From JALSKU01 sp964556545 (GTDB lineage: Bacteria > Campylobacterota > Campylobacteria > Campylobacterales > JALSKU01), in assembly GCA_964556545.1 (NCBI GenBank), contig CAZKWE010000093.1:1-49555 (forward strand): 49,555 nucleotides of DNA, given 5' to 3'. The position numbers and the translations under genes were made by a program. Shown in pieces: positions 42,555 through 49,555 of the stretch; positions within the stretch are counted from its first letter, which is position 1, and each line of letters opens with the position of its first letter. The notes under the pieces were generated by a model, which ran no database searches, had not been told where the DNA came from, and saw only the letters and a program-made list of their open reading frames with translations.

Positions 42555-44042
42555 TTAAAAAAGAGCTTCGTCCATTTCCTGTGGCTTTTTTAAACCCATC
42601 AGCTTCAAGACAGTCGGAGCTATATTGCTTAAACCTCCATTTTTTATCTTTTTTACATCTTTGTCAATCACAAAACAAAAAACATCCAAAGTTGTATGAT
42701 TTGTTAAAATATTGTCCTTTTCATCTTTCATCATTTCCACATTTCCATGATCACTTGTAAGAACTATAGAATAATCTTTTTCTTTCGATTTATCTAAAAT
42801 TCTTCCTATTTCATTATCTACGGCTTCTACGGCTTTTATACCGGCTTCATAAACTCCGGTATGTCCTACCATATCACCATTTGCAAAATTTACCACTATA
42901 AAATCATACTCTTCATCCATTGCTTTTAATACAGTATTTCCTACTTTGTGGGCACTCATTCTTGGCTCCATATCATAAGTGGGAACTTTTGGACTTGGTA
43001 TCAAAACTCTTGTTTCATTTACCAAAGGTTCCTCTACTCCGCCGTTAAAAAAGAATGTCACATGAGCATATTTTTCTGTTTCAGCAGTATGAAACTGATT
43101 TAATCCTTCATTGGAAATCACTTCTCCAAGAGTATTTTTTGGTCTTTCGCTTTTAAAAAGAACGGGGAAAGGATACTCCTTGTCATACTCAGTCATAGTT
43201 ACGACATTTACTTTTATGAATTTTTCTCTTTTAAATTCTTCAAAATTTTTAAAACCTATAGCTTTGGAAATTTCTCTTGCACGGTCATTTCTAAAATTGG
43301 TAAATATCACTCCGTCATTTTCTTTGAAACCTTCATATTCACTAAAAGCCACCGGTTCTATAAACTCATCAGTAATATTTTTTTTATAAGACTCTTTTAA
43401 ATACTCTTGTGCGGACAAATCGGTTTTTGGCTTTGCCATAACTATGGCTTCATATCCTTTTTTAACTCTATCCCATCTATTGTCTCTGTCCATTGTGTAG
43501 TATCTGCCGGATATTGTCGCTATCTTGATATCATTATCACAGATATTTTCCAACTCTTTCAAATAATTTATACCGGATTTCGGATCTACATCTCTGCCAT
43601 CGCTAATCATGTGTATATATACTTTTTTTCCTCTTTCTTTTGCAATTTCAGCCAAAGCAATGGTATGTTTAATGTGTGAATGAACTCCGCCGTCACTTAC
43701 AAGTCCGATAAGATGAATATTTTCACTTTTTTGTAATATATCATTCAAAACAGGATTTTTTTCTATATTTTTTTCTTCTATGGATTTGTTGATTTTAACA
43801 AGATTTTGGTATAAAACTCTTCCGCTTCCTATGGTCATATGCCCTACTTCACTATTACCCATTTGACCCTCGGGAAGACCCACGGACAATCCGGAAGTTT
43901 TTATAAGCGAATACGGTACATTTTCAAAAAGATAATTATATGCCGGCTTTATGGCTTCACAAAAAGCATTATATTTGCAAGAGTTATTAAAACCTATACC
44001 ATCAGTTATAATGAGTATAACTTTTTTTCTTTTTTCTCCCAA
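42555..44042 (-). CDS. gpmI: 2,3-bisphosphoglycerate-independent phosphoglycerate mutase
   Basis: 495 residues, alkaline-phosphatase fold with two metals. ITDGIGFNN near the start, the catalytic Ser in GQMGNSEVGHM, VSDGGVHSH, FTNFRNDRAREI and TSDHGNVE give the sites. It interconverts 3- and 2-phosphoglycerate. Start: TTG (44040-44042) with AAGG about 8 bases upstream, just before VILIITDG; no in-frame ATG fits. First gene of the fab group, divergent from mraY. Confidence 0.96.
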   Translation of the reverse strand: MGEKRKKVILIITDGIGFNNSCKYNAFCEAIKPAYNYLFENVPYSLIKTSGLSVGLPEGQMGNSEVGHMTIGSGRVLYQNLVKINKSIEEKNIEKNPVLNDILQKSENIHLIGLVSDGGVHSHIKHTIALAEIAKERGKKVYIHMISDGRDVDPKSGINYLKELENICDNDIKIATISGRYYTMDRDNRWDRVKKGYEAIVMAKPKTDLSAQEYLKESYKKNITDEFIEPVAFSEYEGFKENDGVIFTNFRNDRAREISKAIGFKNFEEFKREKFIKVNVVTMTEYDKEYPFPVLFKSERPKNTLGEVISNEGLNQFHTAETEKYAHVTFFFNGGVEEPLVNETRVLIPSPKVPTYDMEPRMSAHKVGNTVLKAMDEEYDFIVVNFANGDMVGHTGVYEAGIKAVEAVDNEIGRILDKSKEKDYSIVLTSDHGNVEMMKDEKDNILTNHTTLDVFCFVIDKDVKKIKNGGLSNIAPTVLKLMGLKKPQEMDEALF

Positions 44043-44079
44043 TTTATTTACCTTAATATATTTTATAGAGATATTTTAC

Positions 44080-44085
44080 TATAAT
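44080..44085 (+). promoter_or_regulatory. -10 box of mraY-murD promoter
   Basis: TATAAT 30 bases before the mraY ATG; TAGGA precedes the ATG as ribosome site. Confidence 0.55.
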
Positions 44086-44114
44086 ATCCCTTTTATTTTA
44101 GTTAGGAATCACAG

Positions 44115-45179
44115 ATGCTTTATTTTTTTTACGAAACATTCCATATCAATCTTTTTCAATATATTACTTTAAGAGCAGGTGCTGCATTTTTTATAGGATT
44201 TATCCTGACACTTTATCTTATGCCAAAATTTATAAAATGGGCAAAAAAACAGAAATTAAACCAGCCTATATTTGACTTGGCACCCGGTACTCACCAAAAA
44301 AAAGGCGGAACTCCGACAATGGGAGGTATTGTTTTTACCGTTTCAACTCTTATCGCAACTTTGCTGACAGTAAAATTAAGCAATACTTATGCCCTTATAG
44401 GCATATTGACCATACTGTTTTTTTCACTTATCGGCGCCAAAGATGATATGTCAAAAATAGTAGGAGAAAAAAATGATTCGGGACTGAAACCAAAAACAAA
44501 AATGATACTGCAAATTGTCTTTTCATTTATTGTATCAGTTTTATTGTATTATTTTAGCAGTATCGATCATAATCTATATATACCTTTTTACAAACATCCG
44601 CTTTTAAATCTTAGCTGGTTTGCCATAGCATTTTGGATGCTTGTTATTGTCTCCGCAAGCAATGCGGTTAATTTAACTGACGGTTTGGACGGACTTGCTA
44701 CCGTACCATCGGTATTTAGCTTTTTAAGTCTTGGAGTATTTGTATATATAAGCGGTAATGCGATACTTAGTTCTCACTTCCTGCTCCCAAAAGTCAGCGG
44801 AGTCGGAGAAGTATCTATCATAGCCGCAGCTTTTGTTGGCTCACTCATAGGATTTTTATGGTACAACTGTCATCCGGCAGAAATATTTATGGGTGATAGC
44901 GGAAGTCTTAGTATCGGTGCTTTTATGGGATATATGGCTATTATTTCCAAAAATGAAATACTTCTTATCATTATCGGGTTTATATTTGTACTTGAGACTC
45001 TTTCGGTAATACTGCAAGTCGGGAGTTTCAAAACAAGAAAAAAGAGAATATTTCATATGGCTCCTTTGCATCACCACTTTGAGATACACGGCTGGGCAGA
45101 AAGTAAAATCATAGTAAGGTTTTGGATTATAGCTTTGATAGCCAATATCATAGCTCTTATAACTATAAAAATAAGATAG
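44115..45179 (+). CDS. mraY: phospho-N-acetylmuramoyl-pentapeptide transferase
   Basis: 354 residues, about ten membrane helices. QKKGGTPTMGG, GAKDDMSKI (catalytic Asp pair) and NLTDGLDGLA are family motifs, and APLHHHFE is the HHH motif. It links the Mur-pentapeptide to undecaprenyl phosphate (lipid I). murD follows 15 bp later. Confidence 0.97.
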   Translation: MLYFFYETFHINLFQYITLRAGAAFFIGFILTLYLMPKFIKWAKKQKLNQPIFDLAPGTHQKKGGTPTMGGIVFTVSTLIATLLTVKLSNTYALIGILTILFFSLIGAKDDMSKIVGEKNDSGLKPKTKMILQIVFSFIVSVLLYYFSSIDHNLYIPFYKHPLLNLSWFAIAFWMLVIVSASNAVNLTDGLDGLATVPSVFSFLSLGVFVYISGNAILSSHFLLPKVSGVGEVSIIAAAFVGSLIGFLWYNCHPAEIFMGDSGSLSIGAFMGYMAIISKNEILLIIIGFIFVLETLSVILQVGSFKTRKKRIFHMAPLHHHFEIHGWAESKIIVRFWIIALIANIIALITIKIR

Positions 45180-45194
45180 TAAAAGGGACAATTG

Positions 45195-46397
45195 ATGGAT
45201 ATATCACTCTTTGGATACGGAAAAACCACCAAAGCTATAGCAGACAGGATAAAAGAGTGTAAAATTTTTGATGACAATATTGAAAAAATAATCACAAAAG
45301 ATACTCATACCATATACCCTTCTTCTATGTTTGATCCTGATAAAAGTGAACTGGAGATACCAAGTCCCGGGATACCTCCATGTAATCCTATGATAAAAAA
45401 AGCAAAACATTTGATGAGCGATTATGATTTCTTCTTTCAAAAGAGCAAAAACCAACAATTTTCCATATGGATAAGCGGGACCAATGGAAAAACAACTACC
45501 ACAAAGATGATCGGGCATTTGCTAAAAGATAAAGGCGGAATTATCGGAGGCAATGTAGGAACTCCTCTGGCAGAACTTCAAAAAAAAAGTGGTATATATA
45601 TACTTGAAACAAGCTCTTTTACCCTCCACTATACAAATACGGCAAAACCAAATATCTATATACTTTTACCCATAAGCGAAGACCATATAAGCTGGCATGG
45701 AAGTTACAAAGAGTACACAAAAGCCAAACTAAAACCATTAAAATATCTCAAAGAAGGTGAAGTGGCAATAATACCAAAAGAATACAAAGCCACCAACACA
45801 AAAGGTTTCAAAATAACATATGAAAATACGGACAAATTGGCTGAGTATTTTGACATGGATACAAAAAAGATCAATTTTACTGATCCGTTTTTACTTGATG
45901 CCGTTATGGCACTTGGAGTATATAAAATACTTTTTGACGAAATTCCCTATGAAAAGATAAATTCTTTTTGTATTGATCCTCACAGAATTGAAGAGTTCAC
46001 AGATGAAAAAGGCAGACTCTGGGTTAATGATTCTAAGGGAACAAATATACATGCAACTATAAATGCCGTTAAAAGATACCAAAACAAAACCATACATTTG
46101 ATACTTGGAGGTGACGACAAAGGAGCCGATTTAAGTCCGTTATTTGAAGTTTTAAAAAATTTGGATATCTACATATATGCTACCGGCAGCAATAAAGACA
46201 AAATACTAAACTTGTCAAATAAAATAGAAAAAAATGTAACAAAATGTACAACTTTAAATGAAGCTATAAACCAAATTGACAAAAAACATAACATTCAAAG
46301 TATCGCCCTGCTCTCTCCGGCGGCTTCAAGCCTTGATGAATATCCATCATACAAAGACAGGGGAAATCTTTTTAAAGAATTGGTAAAAAATATATAA
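45195..46397 (+). CDS. murD: UDP-N-acetylmuramoylalanine--D-glutamate ligase
   Basis: 400 residues, Mur ligase fold. P-loop SGTNGKTTTT, HRIEEF and NDSKGTNIHAT are the MurD signatures; the N-terminal domain is compact, as in Campylobacterota. It adds D-Glu to UDP-MurNAc-Ala. I start at the ATG (45195) because AAAAGGGA precedes it, rather than the adjacent TTG. Its last codons (KELVKNI) are copied 1.26 kb downstream. Confidence 0.96.
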   Translation: MDISLFGYGKTTKAIADRIKECKIFDDNIEKIITKDTHTIYPSSMFDPDKSELEIPSPGIPPCNPMIKKAKHLMSDYDFFFQKSKNQQFSIWISGTNGKTTTTKMIGHLLKDKGGIIGGNVGTPLAELQKKSGIYILETSSFTLHYTNTAKPNIYILLPISEDHISWHGSYKEYTKAKLKPLKYLKEGEVAIIPKEYKATNTKGFKITYENTDKLAEYFDMDTKKINFTDPFLLDAVMALGVYKILFDEIPYEKINSFCIDPHRIEEFTDEKGRLWVNDSKGTNIHATINAVKRYQNKTIHLILGGDDKGADLSPLFEVLKNLDIYIYATGSNKDKILNLSNKIEKNVTKCTTLNEAINQIDKKHNIQSIALLSPAASSLDEYPSYKDRGNLFKELVKNI

Positions 46398-46406
46398 AAA
46401 TATTTT
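46372..46406 (+). repeat. direct repeat copy 1 (murD 3' end)
   Basis: About 35 bases across the murD stop are nearly repeated at 47636-47669 (one substitution/one indel). The second copy also has AATCTTTT just upstream, with about 11 extra bases between. Confidence 0.75.
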
Positions 46407-46465
46407 CAATAAAATTTCACAAAATTTTAATAATCCTTAAACAAAAGATTTTCTATAATGATCAA

Positions 46466-46519
46466 ATGAGCATACAAGACCTACAAATAACTATCAACTC
46501 CCGTGTTTTATTATCTTTA
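46466..46519 (+). pseudogene. truncated gene start (possible 5'-nucleotidase N-terminus)
   Basis: ATG then 17 sensible codons, MSIQDLQITINSRVLLSL, before the frame runs into the racemase gene and stops at TGA (46529). TATAAT (46454-46459) lies just upstream, which would make a leaderless transcript. The ITINSRVLLSL segment resembles the N-terminal strand of cytosolic 5'-nucleotidase I family proteins (x-I/V-x-SSRALF), from memory only. It reads as a gene cut after its first codons by the inserted racemase DNA. Confidence 0.45.
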
Positions 46520-47206
46520 ATTCTCCAATGAATATTTAACAGCTTGTTTTGCATGAATTTCCGTCGTATCAAAAACTTTAATGTTATTAAAATCATTTTG
46601 ATTTATTAAAAGTCCGATTTCCGTACAACCCAAAACAATACCTTCAATATCATCCATCTTGTTTATAATATCTATAAATATATTTTTTGAATTATCTTTT
46701 ATTGAGCCTAAACATAACTCATTGTAAATTATTTTATGTATTGTCTCCATATCTTTATCATTGGGAATTACTACATTGATATTTTCATCAATAAGAATTT
46801 GTTTATAAAAATCTTCTTGCATTGTAAATTTCGTTCCCAACAGTCCAATTTTTTTAATATTATTTTTCTTGATTTCATTTGCTGTTGCTTTTGCAATATG
46901 CAAAAAAGGTATATTGATATTTTGTTGAATTTGTGGTAATAATTTATGCATAGTATTTGTACATATTATAATAAAATCTGCACCGGCATTTTGTAATGAT
47001 AAACTAGCTTTTTGCAAAATCTCTCCAGCTTCATTCCATTTGCCTTTATGTTGTAACTCCTCTATCTCTTCAAAATTTACCGTATAAATAATCGATTTTG
47101 CATTATTTTGATTTCCTAATAATTTATTTGTGTATTCATTTATAATTTTGTAATACGATAAAGTTGACTCCCAACTCATACCACCGATTAATCCGATTGT
47201 TTTCAT
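46517..47206 (-). CDS. aspartate/glutamate (amino-acid) racemase family protein
   Basis: 229 residues. IGLIGGMSWESTLSYYKIIN is the family start. Both catalytic Cys are present, in IICTNTMHKL and VLGCTEIGLL, so it can be an active PLP-independent racemase. The substrate cannot be told. I use the ATG (47204-47206) because AAAGGAAA precedes it. It lies opposite to murD in a patch of repeats and gene remnants, so it looks acquired rather than part of the mur group. Confidence 0.88.
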   Translation of the reverse strand: MKTIGLIGGMSWESTLSYYKIINEYTNKLLGNQNNAKSIIYTVNFEEIEELQHKGKWNEAGEILQKASLSLQNAGADFIIICTNTMHKLLPQIQQNINIPFLHIAKATANEIKKNNIKKIGLLGTKFTMQEDFYKQILIDENINVVIPNDKDMETIHKIIYNELCLGSIKDNSKNIFIDIINKMDDIEGIVLGCTEIGLLINQNDFNNIKVFDTTEIHAKQAVKYSLEN

Positions 47207-47304
47207 TTTACTATTTCCTTTTATAATTTCTTTTATGAGCAACATATCTTTTTTTAAACTGCTTAACATAACAGTAAGAAAAAATTTTAGAGTTCACTTG
47301 ACAA

Positions 47305-47333
47305 CTATGCCTGTCGGCGAGAGAAACAATCAT
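47305..47333 (+). repeat. dispersed 29-bp repeat, copy B
   Basis: Matches 16581-16609 with one mismatch. Here it runs into a perfect 18-bp palindrome (AAACAATCATGATTGTTT, 47324-47341). Confidence 0.75.
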
Positions 47334-47420
47334 GATTGTTTCATTTAATGATTACCTTTTGTAACGACTGATTTCACCGACAGATTTACCTGTTCGGTAC
47401 TATGGTTTGTTATATCTATT

Positions 47421-47534
47421 TTATGGATCATACTCTAAATTCTTATCTTTTTGTATATGTATTTTTCCTTTATGATACTCAACAATAGTTAAAAAATCTT
47501 GAATAAAATTATCTTGTATATTTACTATGAATGT
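47421..47534 (-). pseudogene. possible antitoxin-gene remnant
   Basis: A 37-codon minus-strand frame: NIQDNFIQDFLTIVEYHKGK, then IHIQKDKNLEYDP, ending TAA. The composition is clearly protein-like, and IQKDKNLE-DP resembles small type II antitoxins of Campylobacterota as I remember them, where the protein continues further. No ATG, GTG or TTG start exists and the C-terminal half is missing, so it is a remnant. A neighbouring toxin gene is not seen. Confidence 0.4.
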
Positions 47535-47635
47535 TTATATAAGAATCTCCTTATATAATCTGCCCGATTATACTATAAATTTTGTAAAAATTTTATTTTA
47601 TAATAAGTAGTTTCAATAATCTTTTCTCTTGGCTC

Positions 47636-47669
47636 TTAAAGAATTGGTAAAAAAATATAAAAATATTTT
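47636..47669 (+). repeat. direct repeat copy 2 (murD 3' end)
   Basis: Near-copy of 46372-46406, including the codons for KELVK, 67 bp before the tRNA. It has no murD sequence before it. Confidence 0.75.
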
Positions 47670-47711
47670 AACTTTTATAACTATTTTAAGTTATTTTTTA
47701 AAACTTTTGGT

Positions 47712-47717
47712 TATAAT
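47712..47717 (+). promoter_or_regulatory. -10 box of tRNA-Phe promoter
   Basis: TATAAT ending 18 bases before the tRNA. Confidence 0.55.
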
Positions 47718-47735
47718 TTCATTTCCATAAAATTT

Positions 47736-47811
47736 GGCCAGATAGCTCAGTCGGTAGAGCAGGTGACTGAAAATCACCGTGTCGGCGGTTCGATTCCGTC
47801 TCTGGCCACCA
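47736..47811 (+). tRNA. tRNA-Phe (GAA)
   Basis: 76-nt cloverleaf: acceptor GGCCAGA/TCTGGCC, D arm GCTC...GAGC, anticodon stem GTGAC/... with loop CTGAAAA giving anticodon GAA, and T arm with GGTTCGATTCC. The 3' CCA is encoded. A lone tRNA gene, not in an rRNA operon. Confidence 0.97.
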
Positions 47812-47918
47812 CCTCATTTTTCTGATAATTATCTTAATTTCTTTCAAAATAGCTTCAGTAAAACTTTATTTAAACCAAAAAAGAGTAAAATTTTATAAAT
47901 TTTTTAAAAAGTATATTT

Positions 47919-49295
47919 ATGGTTAAAAGTAGAATTACGGAAGAGACTGCTCTTTTTGCAAGTGTTGCTAAATGGCTGTTTTTGTCAACTGTTATCGGAC
48001 TTGTAGTAGGTGCAGGCGTTTCAATCTTTTTAAAAATTATAGAATATTTTATACACAAACAGGGTGTTTTGCCTTTTCACTACTATTTTTTACTCCCTTT
48101 TGCTCTTTTATCTTCTGTTTATTTAGTTAAAAAATTTGCTCCTGATGCCGAAGGACACGGGACAGAAAAAGTTATACAGGCAATCCATGAAAAAAATGGA
48201 AAAATAGATGTTGCTGTAATTCCCGTCAAAGTTTTAGCCACCATTATAACTATAGCCGCCGGAGGTTCAGTAGGTAAAGAGGGACCGAGTGCCCAAATAG
48301 GTGCCGGAGTAGCTTCAGTTTTTGCTACATTTTTGAAATTTAGCGATGAAGATAGAAAAGCTATCGTTATTTGCGGTATTAGTGCAGGTTTTGCAGCAGT
48401 ATTCGGCACTCCCATTGCCGGAGCAGTTTTCGGAGTAGAAGTTTTGATAGTAGGCTCTATTCTTTATAGTGTACTTTTACCCTCTTTCATAGCGGGTTTT
48501 GCAGCATATCTTGTATCTCAAACCATGGGGACACCCTATATATCATTCAATTTTGATTTTTATCCTAATTACGGGTTAAATGAATTGCTTTTTTTAAAAG
48601 TTGTAGTTGCAGGAATACTCTTTGGTTTGATTTCTGATCTTACTATAACCGTCATACATGCCATAAGCAACTGGGTAAAAAAAGATTTGGTTATGGGATA
48701 TGCAAAAAAAACTTTTATAGGTGGTATGTTTCTTATAGGTTTAGCTCTGCTTTTTGGCGATCAATATCTTGGTCTCGGAATGCAACAAATCGGCAACAGC
48801 ATCAATAACCCCACAGGCGGAGGAGTACACTGGTATGATTTTTTGTTAAAGATTATATTTACAGGTCTTAGTCTTGGTTTCGGAGGAAGCGGAGGAGTTA
48901 TAACACCTTTGTTTTTTATAGGCTCTACAAGCGGAAATGCCATAGGTCATCTTCTAAACGGCAATATACAGTTTTTTGCGGCAATCGGACTTGTAAGCAT
49001 TATAGCCGGCGCGGCAAACACTCCTATAGCTGCCGCTATTATGGCATTGGAGCTTTTTGGTATTCAATCAGCCCACTATGCTGCAATATCAGGTATCATT
49101 GCATATCTTATAACTGGCCACAGAAGCATATATCCTTCTCAAATTCTTGCATTTAAAAAGTCTCAGTATCTTGAGGTGCCGACCGGTCACGATATGGAAC
49201 ATACAAAAGTTGTAGGCACACAATCAGCAACACTAAACAAATTAAGAGAGAGATGGCAACAAAAAAAAGGCTTGAAAGATAGCTCTAAAGACTGA
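47919..49295 (+). CDS. CLC-family chloride channel/transporter
   Basis: 458 residues, about ten or more membrane helices. GKEGPSAQIG carries the gating Glu, and FGGSGGVITPLFFIGS the selectivity GxxxP-type motif. The first motif, normally GSGIP or GHGVP, reads GHGTEKV. Such proteins move Cl-, sometimes in exchange with H+. ATG start with no strong ribosome site. The end overlaps the convergent YgjP-like gene by 11 bp. Confidence 0.9.
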   Translation: MVKSRITEETALFASVAKWLFLSTVIGLVVGAGVSIFLKIIEYFIHKQGVLPFHYYFLLPFALLSSVYLVKKFAPDAEGHGTEKVIQAIHEKNGKIDVAVIPVKVLATIITIAAGGSVGKEGPSAQIGAGVASVFATFLKFSDEDRKAIVICGISAGFAAVFGTPIAGAVFGVEVLIVGSILYSVLLPSFIAGFAAYLVSQTMGTPYISFNFDFYPNYGLNELLFLKVVVAGILFGLISDLTITVIHAISNWVKKDLVMGYAKKTFIGGMFLIGLALLFGDQYLGLGMQQIGNSINNPTGGGVHWYDFLLKIIFTGLSLGFGGSGGVITPLFFIGSTSGNAIGHLLNGNIQFFAAIGLVSIIAGAANTPIAAAIMALELFGIQSAHYAAISGIIAYLITGHRSIYPSQILAFKKSQYLEVPTGHDMEHTKVVGTQSATLNKLRERWQQKKGLKDSSKD

Positions 49296-49555
49296 TACCG
49301 CTTCTTATTTTTTTGTAATTTGGAAAAATTCTTGCAACTTCTTCCCAAAATTTTTTGGAATGATTTTTATATTTTATATGAGATAGCTCATGAACAATCA
49401 CATAATCTATCTCAGTATGGGAAAGTTTGGATAAAAGAGTATTGAAAGTAAGCACATTGCTGCTTGAACAACTGCCAAGTCTTCTTTTCATCTTTCTATA
49501 TCTTATCTCTTTTGGATAAAGAGAAAGTTTCTTGGAAAAAAAGCTTATACGAAGC
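49285..49555 (-). CDS. YgjP-like zinc metallopeptidase (DUF45), N-terminus beyond window
   Basis: The frame is open to the window edge, so the start is outside. RLGSCSSSN, IDYVIVHELSHIKYKNHSKK and FWEEVARIFPNYKK match the YgjP/DUF45 family: HELSH holds two His and the catalytic Glu, with the third ligand in NHSKKFW. Role is likely proteolytic, with the substrate unknown. An internal ATG (49491) would omit upstream family sequence (SLYPKEIRYRK), so it is not the start. Confidence 0.85.
   Translation of the reverse strand, partial: LRISFFSKKLSLYPKEIRYRKMKRRLGSCSSSNVLTFNTLLSKLSHTEIDYVIVHELSHIKYKNHSKKFWEEVARIFPNYKKIRSGISL

Larger units (their letters stand above)
47207..47735. other. gene-poor patch between racemase and tRNA-Phe
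   Basis: About 530 bp without an intact gene. It holds repeat copy B (47305-47333), an 18-bp palindrome (47324-47341), an imperfect stem (ACCGACAG and CTGTTCGGT, about 47378-47400), an antitoxin-like remnant and the second murD-end repeat. Confidence 0.6.

Noticed and set aside
47736..47811. tRNA-Phe as an integration site of an island
   Set aside because: The tRNA is intact, and no second copy of its 3' end or integrase gene is in the window; the repeat instead involves murD.

Overview
The window is AT-rich DNA (roughly 30% G+C by eye) with tightly packed genes, many 1-11 bp overlaps, frequent TTG starts and few recognisable -35 boxes. Gene content points to a Campylobacterota (formerly Epsilonproteobacteria) chromosome: MagIII-type glycosylase, a petABC bc1 complex with a dihaem c1, and the Helicobacter-like order yajC-secD-secF-DUF6394-leuS-lptE-folC-M23-bactofilin-mfd. 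A sulfide:quinone oxidoreductase plus a bc1 complex suggests a sulfur-oxidising, respiratory member. The sequence alone does not fix the genus.

Layout. 1-1.9 kb: three tandem type IV pilin-like genes, the first cut by the window edge, and two small genes resembling a ZapA/ZapB pair, all on the minus strand. 1.99-8.45 kb (plus): uvrB, ppk, gamma carbonic anhydrase-like gene, sqr and a small membrane protein. 8.46-12.7 kb (minus): an HDOD gene, a STAS/pseudo-receiver/STAS/CheX gene, rpe, trpF and a DnaQ-like exonuclease. 12.8-15.7 kb (plus): rpmB, a K+ channel, argJ and a YdcH-like gene. 15.8-30.6 kb (minus): magIII, then a 12-gene run read from yajC down to ymdB that joins protein translocation, cell-shape peptidoglycan hydrolysis, LPS transport, transcription-coupled repair and c-di-GMP synthesis. 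30.6-34.5 kb: lnt (plus), then ggt and a GCS2-type ligase (minus). 34.5-39.0 kb (plus): GAPDH/Epd-like dehydrogenase, bioD and petABC. 39.2-44.0 kb (minus): gpmI, fabG, acpP, fabF, accA. 44.1-46.4 kb (plus): mraY, murD. 46.4-47.7 kb: a small accessory patch with an amino-acid racemase, gene remnants and repeats. 47.7-49.6 kb: tRNA-Phe, a CLC channel and a partial YgjP-like metallopeptidase.

Most of the window is conserved core genome. The main anomalies are: (1) secD is complete except for one in-frame TGA at a glycine position; (2) the racemase patch lies between a truncated gene start and a copy of the murD 3' end, and also carries an apparent antitoxin-gene remnant and a repeat found 31 kb away; (3) several perfect palindromes, including 28 bp beside magIII and 38 bp between acpP and fabF; (4) a symmetric divergent promoter between the GCS2 ligase and the GAPDH/Epd-like gene. 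I see no CRISPR array, rRNA, prophage or complete insertion sequence, and no clear large undescribed system. The best candidates for new biology are small: the sqr-linked membrane protein and the HDOD + STAS/CheX pair.
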